DNA of 64,000 nucleotides from Lates calcarifer (taxonomy: Eukaryota; Chordata; Actinopteri; Centropomidae): the NCBI RefSeq assembly GCF_001640805.2, contig NC_066856.1:2675937-2739936 (forward strand). Direction: 5' to 3'. The notes below the pieces were generated by a model that had not been told where the DNA came from, did not search any database, and was given only the letters and a program-made list of their open reading frames with translations. Positions 35,231 through 46,860 of this stretch are shown piece after piece. The number at the start of each line of letters is the position of its first letter. The stretch's first letter is position 1. A program made the translations under genes and the position numbers.

Positions 35231-37089
35231 TCAAGACGAGTAAGTTATAGCCGAGCTGAGCGTAAAGACGGGATGAGAAAGGTAAAGGTACTTTAATTCT
35301 GCCCAAAGTGAAAAAATGTGCCAACACATTGTTTCTGTAATTCAGCAGTGCATGAACAGAAAATAAGAATGTGAATAACAGCACAACACAGAGTGCTACT
35401 GAGCACTGGCATTAATATTTTCTAACCATCGTTTTCACTGCAGGTAGACGTCTTCACTGTACAGCAATGAAATTGCTTGAGTAAATGACTGTTGTATGGT
35501 GTTAATCAAGATATAGAAACAACCTCCTTATTCACACAGCCAGCCATGAGCAATTGCCAGCACTTGTTTGGGGTTTTATTTATTCTTTTTCTAAAGCTGT
35601 AAACCTACTGCAAATCATAAAACATAAAAGCTGATCCCAAAATTGCAAGGTTTCAAATCACTTGAACTGGAGAAAAAAAAAAAACTCTACAGCCACATTG
35701 TCCCAAGGCCAAAGCTCCTTTAGTGTGTCAAACAACAGGTCCTCTCTCAGTGCTGGCTGCCTGGTGGGGCAGGAAAACCACAGAGAAGATGTTAGGACCT
35801 GCTATCAGAGCAACTTGTACCCTGCGGTCTGCTGTCTGGTCACATAAAAACATCAGGGAAGCTGTGGATGAGCCTCTGGACAGGTGCCAGACTGAGGCTG
35901 AAAGCAGCATTTTCCCTGGTTTAGATCATAACCCATCAACCTCTGAGGTTTCCTTCCTTTCTTTTCTCGCTTAGTCTTGTTAGTCTTTCAGTCCATCTGC
36001 CTGTTATATTCTCTGATTCTCTGTTTGCTTGTCTCCTCTCTCTTTTTCTCACTCTCTGACCTGGTTAGTCTTTGTGCTGCAGACGTATGCAGGCCTCATA
36101 CCAACCAATGCAACCAGGACTGACAATAACATGTTCACTCATTCTTTTTGTAAATGTCTAGAATGGTTATTTTTAGATGATGCACGACTTGCCACATGAA
36201 TTGGCAAATGAGTTTAGCTGGGATTGAATTAGAACTTGGAATTGCACACTAATTGGAAATTACGAAACCCAGTACAAGTGTTGGCTCCAGAAGGCTGTCT
36301 GAGCATGTGTCGCTCTGCTCGAGTGGGATTTCATAAGCATCATATCAGGGTTTTTCATTTTTGATTCTATATGGGGGAAGCAGCCAGGCACTTTCACAAT
36401 AGATTGGAATTTACACCAAGCCACATGTGAAAAGAATTCAGTGTGTGCCACACATACAGAAAGTTATGAAAATTACATGGAGTTTTAGTCTAAGGATATT
36501 TCCGGAATAAAACTGTTTCCTGTCTTTAGTTCTGTAGTTGGGTTTGTAGACCAGGATCTCTATACAACTTGACAAACATAAAATGTTATATAATCAGAGC
36601 AGCTGCACAAATGCCAAAATGAACTGTGGGGACAAACTAGAAACAGTTGGTAGTAAAGAAGTTGAGAAAACATGCTGTATGGTGCCAGCATGTCTAATCA
36701 AAGCCAGTGTTGTTTCCTCAGCAGCTCAGGTATGGTCTGGGATATCTTGCTGTCCTTGCTACAATAATAGGCTTCAACTTCAGGTCCTGCTTGTCTCAGT
36801 GAATATCAGTTCCTTAAATATATGAGTACATCTATTTCAAATGGAATCTCGAATTAAGAAACTGGGCTATCTCAGGTTAGAGCGTGAATTAGTTGCAGGG
36901 AGAAACCATTGAATGAAAGAACCACTTTCATGATTTTAGTTTAGATTCCTGTTCAGTATGTGGGAAGACAATTTTAAACTCTTCAGGATTTATATGAGCA
37001 CTGGAGCCACCTTGCTGCCTTAACCACATCACTCTGTTTTCCTCCCCCTCCCTAATGTCATTTTTCTGAGAAGAGAAAAAAATGTCCAG
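35231..37089. other. Unannotated non-coding stretch
   Basis: An A12 run lies at 35673-35684. Overlapping frames at 35662-35974 occupy several phases on both strands and have no domain. Nothing else is recognised. Confidence 0.5.
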
Positions 37090-37400
37090 CGTTAATCTCC
37101 CTGCCATATGGGTGGACTGATAGATGCTGCGATGCTAAGTGGCTCGCTCAAACCGTGCTGGCACAAAATAATTATAATTTATGAGGCCAAACATTGCGAT
37201 TCATCACAGACCATGCCTTTTCAGGCAGCCATGACACATCATTATGGGGTATCGCCTTTCTCTCTCTTCAGCTTCCTAATCCAATAGAGGAGTGGTTTTA
37301 TCCAAACCTACCTCGACACATGCTATTGTCTTTGGTGGTGCTGTGCAATAATGGCTTTGACCTGTCGAGATGTAGACTGTGGGACTACTAATGAAGGTTT
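37090..37400. other. Repeat-free AT-palindrome block (possible conserved non-coding element)
   Basis: The palindrome AATTATAATT (37170-37179) sits in a CpG-retaining, repeat-free block. Homeodomain-type cores are present on both strands. The texture is that of a conserved element, but only alignment could show it. Confidence 0.17.
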
Positions 37401-39179
37401 ATGTGACATGGTAAAGACGTCAGTCAGTCGCCATTAGGGCATCCTTATGGCACCATTGCTATGGCCTATTCGGGGATAGCTTCCTGTGCTGTTAAGACCT
37501 AAGTATATGTAAGCAGGCATCATATGAACAGTGTAGTAAAATACTGGCTAATCTTGTCATCACACTGCGCCTTTCAGGTTCATATTTTAATAAAAAATAC
37601 TTCTTTTAAAGCCACAGATCCCTCTAATACAGAATTAGTTCGCATTTTTCATGCTGCTTCATTTTAAATAAAGATTCTCAGCCATTTTGAAGCTAAATCA
37701 GTTCCAATTAAAAAAGTAACCCATAGTTCCTAAGCTATAAAATTAGATGGACATATTTCATCCTACACTCTTTGTGTCACATTAAAGTGTAACGGTGGTC
37801 TTTTGCCGCCCAACAATAAGAAAGTGATTTAGACACATTAAACGGGACAGGAATCTCATTTCATGTGAAACTTTCTTTTGCTACCAATTATTCCTCATTT
37901 TACAGCAACAACAGCATATTAAGTGAACTTTGATCATTTTTAACCTTTATCTTTGTCTAATAGGATGATAATTAAAGAAAAACTAAAGTGACTGTCTGCA
38001 TTACAAGAATGAATTCACTGGCTGATTAGTTCCGGATGCAGCAGAAGTGCTGCTAAATGATTGTTGATTTGTAATTTGTTTTTTTTTGGCTTCAGAATGA
38101 CATTCTTCCTTTCCAAAACACTGCATGGGCCAAAGAGTACATTTTGGAGGCCAGAAATCTCTGCAGCTGGAAAAGTATTTATTAAGTCATTGCTATTGAT
38201 CAACAACCGTTTATCAGACCCAGCACATTAATGGCTGTACACTGTTAAACTTATAGGACATGCAAAATGATCATAAAATGTTGACCTTAAAGTAGGTAAA
38301 TGTCCATTGTAAAGTCCATGGCATTTGGTGACACACTCCAGCCAGGATTACAAGTCAGCTTAATATAGTAAGACAAGCAGAGGACACGTCAACACTGTAT
38401 TCAGAAGTCACTGTGGCATGCCAGCGACTGTCATTTATGAAGAGTGCAGGTGCTCTGAAGTGTTGGAGGACAGAGTCTGCACTTGTTTGCAACTCCAACC
38501 AGTTTCCAAGTAGGTACCCAGACAGAAATAGCATTAGTTGGCAGGATATGTATGTCATATACCAACCTGCTAAGCTGAGAAGTCTTTGATTTTTGCAAGT
38601 TTTATTTATTCCCCTTGCCCTTGTTGCATGCATGACCTTCTGCTGTGCCTGGCTGAGACCTTGTCTTAGCATAGTGTGTGCAGTGAAAAATCAATGTGGT
38701 TTGAAAACCCCAGAGGGGGTCAGAAGGCACAGTCGACAAATAGATGTGCCCAGTATTACATTTCAGAAAAAACTGTGTTAATCTTCTTTTCAGAATTTTT
38801 GAAACCTTCCGTCCTGTGTATGGTGTTGGATTCACATTAGTCACAGCAGCACATAATCATGTATGTATCTGTCCTGCTGCCACTGGGCTGAAACCTTATT
38901 ATCTCAATTCCCAGTCATGTGTAATATATGGAAAACATGAAGCTAAAGCAAAAAAAGTGCAGAGCTGGGACATCAGCATGGAAAAAAGCACTGGACCGCA
39001 ACCATTAGTGTGTGTCCAATTCTAGGTCCCCTCTGAGCTTGATTATGTGCAAAGCTCACTTTCATATTGAAATCAGACTTCATTTTAAGCATGGGGGGTG
39101 TATGGGGTCGGGGGCCTGTCACTGACTCAGTGCATTTGTAAAAAGGGCAATTGCATCAATTTGATTGAAGAGCTGTTGA
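37401..39179. other. Unannotated non-coding stretch
   Basis: Frames at 38355-39025 overlap on both strands without domains. A G-rich patch with three G runs lies at 39093-39114, one run short of a canonical quadruplex motif. Nothing else is seen. Confidence 0.5.
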
Positions 39180-39545
39180 GACTGGTGAAGGCTTCTTCAT
39201 TGAATGTGCAGGCCGTTTTCACGCATCAGTACTTCTTGTATTCCTTCACTCTGCCGTATTTTTAGCATTGATTACATGTCTCCCCCGCCCAAATATCAGA
39301 AAAAGGATGCACCCAGACATCCGTGGCCAGGCCGACGTCCATTTTGGCTTCAAGTTGTTATGCACGGGCTAATCTTCTTGAAGGACAGAGGGGTCGGTGC
39401 AGATGAACCGTGAATCGCCTCCGCCCCGTCCCACAGCGCTGCATGAAATAGGGCCTCTCCTTTTGGCATGGTGGTTATATTTCCATGTTAGGGAGCACCT
39501 GTCTCCATGGTGCATTTGTGAGGCGTTGCACAGCTGTTTCAGAGG
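39180..39545. promoter_or_regulatory. Locally CpG-richer block with GC box
   Basis: CpGs are denser here than in neighbouring DNA, and CTCCGCCCCG (39419-39428) is an SP/KLF-type GC box read on the minus strand. There is no TATA box, no adjacent coding exon and the block is too short for a typical CpG island. A distal element or the promoter of a non-coding RNA are alternatives I cannot separate. Confidence 0.2.
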
Positions 39546-39550
39546 TTCCA

Positions 39551-39575
39551 GCACACACATACACACACATATATT
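39551..39575. repeat. Short (CA)n/(TA)n tract
   Basis: CACACACATACACACACATATAT-type simple repeat, short and interrupted. Confidence 0.85.
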
Positions 39576-41497
39576 CTACATCATTCATGCCTCTCCTCTC
39601 ACTTCCCCTCCTCCCATTTAACAGTGATCCCCTTCACTTTCCATTACCAGCATTGCTACCTTAGCCTTTTAAAAAGGAATCAAACACTTCCCGACCTTCT
39701 CTTTCACCAGTAAACCCCCAGATGTAGATCTCTCTCTACACAGTCTTTCTCTCTGTTCTGCCAGATGGGTTTGGATGACATTCTCAACCTGTAGTAACTG
39801 AGTGAGAAGAGTCATGCTCGCATGTAGGACAAGACAGGGGTGAGAGGTGTAACTTTGGTTAGTGTAGTCTGACACAGGAATGAGAATGATTGTCTCCATG
39901 ACATGATCTTTTCACCATGAGGACTTCCATCCTTTAATCTAGGGGAGGAGATGGGAAATATTAAATATTAAAACTATTTAAGTAGAGCACATGCTAGAGT
40001 GGTGACACCAAAAAATCCACTTCTGGGAGGAAAATGGTGACAAGAAAGAACACAAAGGACATGAGAACAATACTTAAAAAGGTTGAAGAGAGCAATTGTT
40101 AGAGGCACCAGAGCTTTGTCATTTCTTACCGACTCAGTTATCCAACCTATTGTGAAGTCCACTCACGTCTTTTTAGAAAAGTATCCATTAAACCAAAATT
40201 GCCCAATGCTCTCAAGCACTCAGGCTGGTGCATATTCATTGTTATTATTCCATAAATTTCACATTTCAACTTTTGAATGATGCCTAAAGGCCTGTATATA
40301 GCATTGGTCATGGTCATGTACGCCATCAAACCTTACAGAGGCCTTATATAGTGGTAAGAAGAACCATTTTCACTATGTAATCACTCTTATTTGGTTCATT
40401 GTTAATAATGAAAACAGGATATACAAAAAGAACAAAAAGCACTTTGTCTTTACCTTTGAGAAATGTATGCCTGGCCCAATTACAGGGGCTGTCAAAGCAT
40501 GGGCTGCACTATTGTGATCAACAATTACTTACCTCCACCCCTCTCCATCTCACCCCCACAGCTCTCCTCTTGGCCTGTCCTCTCTCAGCTGTTTGAAGCT
40601 AATAGAAATTAGTTACCTTGGTAATATAGAGCCCATCCTGCTTTGATACAGGCCCTGACTAAATGAAGACTGATTGCATTTAAGGAGAGACCACTCTCAA
40701 CCCAGAGGTAACATTGGTTATGGTTTGAACTCCTTTATTTCATGGTTATTTCCATTTTATCCTGTGGCCCCTGTTTACTTCCTCCATCCTTTTCCATCTA
40801 CTTGTAGGTACCTTTTCAGGGTTACATTAATGGGGTTCTGTTGTTACGGCTGCATGGTTTGCGCCATCTCATCTTGGAAATAGGCCTCATCAGAGATTTG
40901 ATGAGAACATACTAATAGGACAGATGTTTGGAGGAAAAATCAATAGAGATTAGCTATTAGGAGGTAGAGGGATAAAAGGACACTCAATGCCTGAAATAGC
41001 ATGAGTACATGGAACCAGACTCTCGTGTATGATTAGCTACACACTGCTCTCAGAAACATTTTTCCAAAAAGTATTTTTTAGTTCTTTTACTCAGCTAATC
41101 CCTCTCTCTTGCAGCAGCAATGTTTTATTTGTTCAACTTTTATCACAGAAACTGTTTCAAACTTCTTCATTACAGAAGGATCAGAGTTCAGTCTCAAAGT
41201 ACATACAGGTTCATATGATATTAAGGTAAAATACAATGAAAAAAGAAACACCTCAGAAATGTAATTTTCAAATTTGATCAGTCATTGTTTGCACAGACCC
41301 TGTGTGACAAAGGGCTAAATCAGACAGCATGTTAATCAACAGGTGCCTTCGCTTGATTCATAACCATACAACAGCACAGAAAGTGTGAAACACTCCTTCT
41401 CAGGATTTCCTGTTTGGTCTTTTGGAACTAGATTTAAAGACAAAAAGAAACACCACAGAAGTAAAAGAACCGTGAGAGAACGAGAGAGGAGTGATAA
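39576..41497. other. Unannotated non-coding stretch
   Basis: No gene, RNA or known transposon. Short frames on both strands lack domains. Confidence 0.5.
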
Positions 41498-41521
41498 CTC
41501 TGCTGAGGCGCCTGAAATTAC
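41498..41521 (+). repeat. 24-bp direct repeat, copy 1
   Basis: This block from CTCTGCTGAGG to GAAATTAC matches 41843-41866 at 22 of 24 bases, with both differences transitions. The upstream ~30 bp are weakly similar between copies, so these may be remnants of a larger tandem duplication or two fragments of one unidentified element. Confidence 0.5.
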
Positions 41522-41842
41522 TTTCTCATGAGCGATATAGCACTCAGCTTTCTCTACCTCCACATTTTAAACTTCAGCAACACAGACAACATAGACATGC
41601 TACTATAACCTTTCTGAACAAACTGAACAGACTATTTAAATTTTAGAGAAGCTCATGCTCAATTACAGCTCAGGGAATCCAATCAGCCCAGAGTGCCAGG
41701 GTGAGGGAACTTGTTAAGGGAGTGATGAGCACAGATGAACTGGAGGACTGAGCTTGGATCTTAAATAATTGGTCTACTTTAAACCTTGATGTTAGTTTGT
41801 GACAAGTATAGGAGTTACTTTTAGAACATGAAAGAGCAACGG

Positions 41843-41866
41843 CTCTGCTGAAGTGCCTGAAATTAC
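41843..41866 (+). repeat. 24-bp direct repeat, copy 2
   Basis: Partner of 41498-41521, 345 bp downstream in the same orientation. Confidence 0.5.
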
Positions 41867-41949
41867 AAGTCATGCAATTTTAATTATTTTGGAATGCTGG
41901 AGTGTTTAGTTTTCACTGAAAGCCACCAAACAGAATATAGTATGTCTAT

Positions 41950-42530
41950 GTGCTGTTTATTTGCTTTATATCTATCTGCTATGGATTTTATTTTTAAGAT
42001 GTTAGCACTTGTTTATAAGTCCTCTGGTGGATTGCTTTATACCACAAAACAAGTGAAACAAGTTTCTATCTACATGACATTACTCTAATGAACAGTTATA
42101 TCAACTGTGGGATGTTTCAGTACAATTTTGAATGAAATTACTGTACATTGATATTTATATTTATATTGCAGTGTAGTATACACATTGTGCAATGTACTTT
42201 GCATAATATCCTCTTATTGTTACACGCAAATCCTAGCAGACTATATATACTGTTCTGTACACATAGTCTTGATATAAGCACATTAAACCACTTCAGTAAA
42301 TAAACTCATTTACTATCCATACAGTATTTATTCCAGCATTCTTTGCAATGTTGTGCACTCTTACATAAGGTGTACCACAAGCCTGCACTTATAGATTGAT
42401 CATTTGTTCTATGTACTGTACTGTACTGTACTAAGTGTACTGAGAGCACCTGAGTGCTGGAATCAAATGCCTTGTGCAGTGTGTGTCAACATAGTGTGCA
42501 TGGTCAATAAGGGTGATTCTGATTCTGAAT
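41950..42530 (+). mobile_element. 3' end of an L2/CR1/Rex-like LINE retrotransposon
   Basis: The segment ends with GGTCAATAAGGGTGATTCTGATTCTG (written here in parts: GGTCAATAAGG at 42502-42512, then two GATTCT units at 42515-42526). This is the poly(A)-like signal plus short tandem tail typical of fish L2/CR1-group LINEs. The preceding ATTGTGCAATGT/TACTGTACTGTACTG-rich DNA resembles their 3' UTRs. Near 41973-42034 a plus-strand frame reads DFIFKMLALVYKSSGG, loosely like the DFK-LLLVYK-LNG motif at the C-terminal end of these reverse transcriptases, with an inserted residue. The 5' boundary is uncertain. It is a dead, 5'-truncated copy. Confidence 0.55.
42413..42432. repeat. Short (TGTAC)n tandem repeat
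   Basis: Just under four units of a TGTAC-type pentamer inside the presumed LINE 3' UTR. Confidence 0.8.
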
Positions 42531-44489
42531 GCTACTCTGAAAATGATGATTAACAGAATGGTTTTGGTTAGAAGGCCAAGTAGTAGCAGGGACCAACAAA
42601 GTAGAACGTCCTCACAGCCAAAAATAAACTGGTAAAATTATCAGTGCCCAAAATTACTTACGAGACTAAAAATTAATAGGACCCAAAAAACTTTGTCATC
42701 TGCTAATTAAATTGCCATTAAATGAACAAAATAAAATGAAAAAAAATTGCCCCACAAAACAGTTGGTGATAGACCCGCCTATTGCCGATACATTCATTTA
42801 AGCACTTAACACTTGTGTCCAAAGAATGTGGTCTAAACAGTAGCAGATGAAACCAAGACTTGATCAGACCTCTCACCACACAAAAACCACCTACACAAAT
42901 CTGCTACAGGCCTTTACATCTTTCATTTTGCCCTTTATAATCTCACAGTGCTTTTGATTCATACATTCATTGTGTCCACACCAGAACAAAAGAATAACTC
43001 TTGCACCTTACTTACACAGCAGGAAGCTGCCCTTTAGAAAATAGATTTAAATTAACCTGAATGTACTGAATATAATGTCTAATTCTGTGAATTTCGTTGC
43101 TAACAGTGATTGGAGTTCGCTCTTTTAAGGTCACTTGTGGGCTGGAGAGAGCAGTGCCTATGGTGTGTTTAAGTGCACCTTTTGATTAGAAGCCTGAGAG
43201 CAAGTGCAATTTCAGAGTTCTCACTGCAAATTTGAACAAAATTCCATTTTGCTGAAATTATGCTTAAAATGAATAGGACACTCAAGTCATTTCCTTCCTT
43301 TCTTCTTGCACAGAAGTAATTTTGTCATTTGGGAATTCTTGAAATTATGCACAAGACTAAATGAAGTGTGAGGTGGTGGATAAATCAAAAAGTAAATCAG
43401 CTTATTCTGTTATCTTTTCATAAACCCAGGGAAAATGCTAGTTAGCACTGCCACTCCAATTTCCCTTCTTTCAAAGAGTCATTTTGTGATTAAATTTTCA
43501 GTTTTGCTAATCTTTTTTTTTTTTTAGAGCTTTTAATATGCTGATTTCAAGGTTGAATGTTTTAGACATAAAATTAGATTACATGTAAAATTAAATGAAT
43601 ACAGCTTAAGAATTTTTCTTTAGTATTTGAACTTGAATGGCTGTTTTACTACCGAAACTGTAAATCATTTACTTTCAAAGTTGGACTGCTTTTTGTTAAA
43701 TGTATTATATACTGATTACTGCTAAGCATTAAAATCGATCTAAAATGGATTAAATCAATCTATTGAGAGCCCATTTCTGAATATTGTAATGCCTGATGCA
43801 GTTACTTGGTACACTTACACACCCATTCTGTTTTTTTCCTCTCACATGGTATTGTGTTTCCCTTTGTTCAGCCCCATCTCTCACATCCTGAGCAATTGTG
43901 GATGTTGGATACCTGACCCCCCCACCCCCACCCTTTGATAATATCGGCTAGAACTAGTAACATCCTGCTAACATACTCAGTCATTAACATTTTCCATTTA
44001 GAGAGCCTGTCAGAGCCTATTAGACTTGTGTCAGAAGACCTGAGAGCATCAGGGGAAGGTACCTGGTGTCTGGTGTCAGACCCGTCAACTCAAACCAACC
44101 CCCCCGTCTGCTTCCGATCTTAATAAATGCAGACAACCTGAGCTTCAAGTACCCAAATCAATGGAGCATGGCAAGGTCAACACGCAGACAGCTACTTCCA
44201 GTTACAAACTGGAGGAAGTGGTTTATGAGCGACTGGGTGAAGGATGGTGGAGGTGAGGGTGGTGACAGCCTCCACTTCACCTATTACCACCTTGATGTAC
44301 AGGGTCTTAGTGCAGTGATATGATGAGGTCGGTCAAGTAGTGAATTATTCAAACAATAAGGTTGCAAGATTGCTTTCAGTTGGCCAACTCCAACATGGCT
44401 GCGGGCTTTGATGTTGAATTTTCTCTGAATATTCTTTAACAGATTGGTTTTCATTTTTTCATGTCTGTCTCGTCAGCTGCCTGTATGAA
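42531..44489. other. Unannotated non-coding stretch
   Basis: A T13 run lies at 43513-43525. A C-rich run at 43917-43933 (C7-A-C5-A-C3) is a potential minus-strand quadruplex motif. Two overlapping frames at 43935-44323 lack domains. No gene is supported. Confidence 0.5.
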
Positions 44490-44700
44490 CACAGAAACTG
44501 TCTTTGCTTGCTGTAATCATTCACTCTCTAAAGCACTTCCAATGTAAATGATGGGGACAAAATTTACAGTCCTTGTTTTGTGCAAAAATACATTTCAGGG
44601 TTCAACTGAAACATATAATACTACAGCAGTCTGAATGAGACAGATTAAATAGGTATTGTCCAAATTTACAGTCTTTTTAAAACAAAATTACCTAATGTTT
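44490..44700 (+). repeat. Widespread percomorph interspersed repeat, family C
   Basis: This matches from memory a repeat common in percomorph genomes. Diagnostic words are TTTGCTTGCTGTAATCA (44503-44519), GCACTTCCAATGTAAATGAT (44533-44552), GTGCAAAAATACATTTCAGG (44580-44599) and the later CAGCAGTCTGAATGAGA (44625-44641) and TATTGTCCAAATTTACAG (44655-44672). It is diverged. I know neither its class nor its name. It lies just upstream of the miniature element at 44782-45119. Confidence 0.55.
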
Positions 44701-44781
44701 TACTACTACAACTTGTAAAAACTCAGACAAGAATAGACAGACAAGAAATATGAGCTGTCAGGTTAACCTAGTATAAAAAAG

Positions 44782-45119
44782 TAGAGCTGCAACAGTTAAT
44801 TTTATTATTGAATAATTATTTTCTCAGTTGATTCAAGAATTTAGTCTATGATTTCAGAAAGTAGTGGGAATAAATAACATCCTTAAATGGATCTCCTTAA
44901 AGTGCTTTTTTCCTAACCAACAGTCCAAAATATATTCCTTTGCTATCATATATGATACAAACAAGCATCAAATCCTCATATTTGAGAAGGTAGAGCTGCC
45001 ACATATTTGGCATTTCTGCTTGAAAAATGAATCCATTGATTAATCAGTAGCCAAAATAGTTGCTAGTTAATTTTCTTTCAATCCACAAATCGATTAACCA
45101 ACTTTATTGCTGTAGCTCT
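44782..45119 (-). mobile_element. hAT-like miniature inverted-repeat element (MITE), copy 1
   Basis: The left end TAGAGCTGCAACAGTTAAT and the right end, whose reverse complement is AGAGCTACAGCAATAAAG, are degenerate terminal inverted repeats with the YARNG-type start of hAT elements. Subterminal ATTAATC/GATTAAC words are abundant. The interior includes AAATCCTCATATTTGAGAAG and GGCATTTCTGCTTGAAAAAT, which read in reverse match an abundant fish MITE I remember. No target-site duplication is legible. There is no coding capacity. A related, internally deleted copy lies at 53698-53912. Confidence 0.65.
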
Positions 45120-45420
45120 GAGCTGTAACATTTACCTCCAGTGTTCTCAAATGTCAGCAGTTACTTTGGCCAGAACACTGTCAGCATAAAAAAACAAAAT
45201 AAGTCCCAAGTAGTAATAATTCTTTTATGAATTCAGCAGTGTTTTTCCAAAAAAAAATCAACTCATTACTGATTCATACGTGTTTGTGTAAACATTTCCC
45301 ATTTATTCGTTAATGTTGAGAATTTAATGCTGTGGTATGTAGCTGTGTGCTTTAGTTTCATATATATATGCAGGTGCAAGAACACAATCACATCAATGTA
45401 CACACAAATGGGTATGTGCT
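45120..45420. other. Unannotated non-coding stretch
   Basis: AT-rich DNA between the MITE and a (TG)n tract. Nothing is recognised. Confidence 0.5.
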
Positions 45421-45451
<31 letters not shown>

Positions 45452-45458
45452 GTGTGTG
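45421..45458. repeat. (TG)n microsatellite with one interruption
   Basis: About nineteen TG units with a single C substitution near 45447. Frames running through it carry poly Cys-Val tracts and are artefacts. Confidence 0.95.
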
Positions 45459-46539
45459 GCAGATCCGAGACCCGTCCTCCTCTCCCTCTGTCATCTCTGT
45501 CTGCATGGCATTTTCCACAGGCAGGGTCTCAAACTGTCATTTACTGGGAGAGGTAGTGAAAGGCAGTCGGACACTTCTTTCTTTGGCTGCGGCCTCTTTG
45601 TTTCCCCATTTGAAGTGTTGTTGAATAGTGGGATACTGGGAAATGCACTGTGATACTGCGGAGCACACTGCCCCAAGGCAAGAGCATTATCATTCATTCT
45701 TTGCATCAACATGCATTTCCTGAATATGTAAAAAAGAAATTGTGGTGCCCAGAACAGCCTCTTGCAGCAATTGAGGACTGTATAGTCATTTGTCAGCTAC
45801 ATATGGAAACTTGATGGAAAAATATACAATGGCACATTGGAACATCTCATCATTTCAGCTTTCCTGCTCTAAAAAACACCACAATACAAGCAGTATTATG
45901 TGCCCTGACAAAAGATGAAAGGCGTTTCTCTGCACTCAGAGGAGGCACACAAGTCAGTGGTATCAATAGAGTGCTATAATAGGCAGCGCTCTTTTTCCTC
46001 ACTGTTTAGACACCTCAAGTCACTCATGCCAATTGGCAATCGCCACCGTTAATGCTTTCACACAGAGGGAATGGGTGAACCCATTTACCCATGTGGGTTT
46101 ATTTGTCAAACATGATGATGTATTTTTGAAAGGGAGTCAAATGGAAGTGTTTGTAAAGTGTTTGTGTGCAGGCTGATTTGAAATGAAATGGGTTTACTTG
46201 GGTAGCCAGTGGGATTGCTTTGATGCCTGACATGTTATTGTGCTGCATGTTATTGTATGTAGGTTAGAAAAAGCTGTTCGGTCCTATCCAGAGGCTCAAT
46301 CCGACAAGTGTGAATGCATCGGATTCTGGGCTGGAGGTGGCCTTAGTGCATGCACTGACAGCTTACATGCACATTATCATAAGACTCGTGACAAGGATTT
46401 TATTTATAAATCAACAGTAGAATTGAAAGTTCACAGACAAATAATTTATCAGTATGAAGACATGCTGCAAAACTAGGACTTCATGTCCCATGACTGTGGC
46501 TGTCAACACAACATTTTAATATGTATGGCATCTCATGAA
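45459..46539. other. Unannotated non-coding stretch
   Basis: No gene or known repeat is seen. The frames at 45491-45712 (minus) and 46240-46476 (plus) have no domain. Confidence 0.5.
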
Positions 46540-46860
46540 CTCATCCGGCATCAGGACCGCTGTTTGAATTCAAGACTTCTCTACTTTTGTTTATTTGGGA
46601 CTTGGAATCTGCGCAAATCAAAATGGGGGGGGGATGGGTGACGGAAATAACAAATGAGAACAAGCGAGACGGCAAGAGATAAAGACTGAGGGACAGAAAG
46701 AGATGATAAACACGCGTGTCTACGCGGCGACTGTGAGATGACCGTGGGAATGGCAGCTGTGGCAGCAGAATAAATTTGAATGCGGTTAATAAATAACTTT
46801 GTGAACCAGAGCACCTGGCCCAGTCTCCAGTGCAATCCAGTGTCATGGTGGCCTGTGCTG
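46540..46860. promoter_or_regulatory. CpG-containing block with ACACGCGTGT palindrome
   Basis: The 10-bp palindrome ACACGCGTGT (46710-46719) overlaps a forkhead-type TAAACA (46707-46712) and is followed by further CpGs to about 46729. A G9 run lies at 46625-46633. The block is repeat-free. Frames on the minus strand (46541-46846) are low complexity, rich in Ser and Leu. The regulatory reading is inference. Confidence 0.2.
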
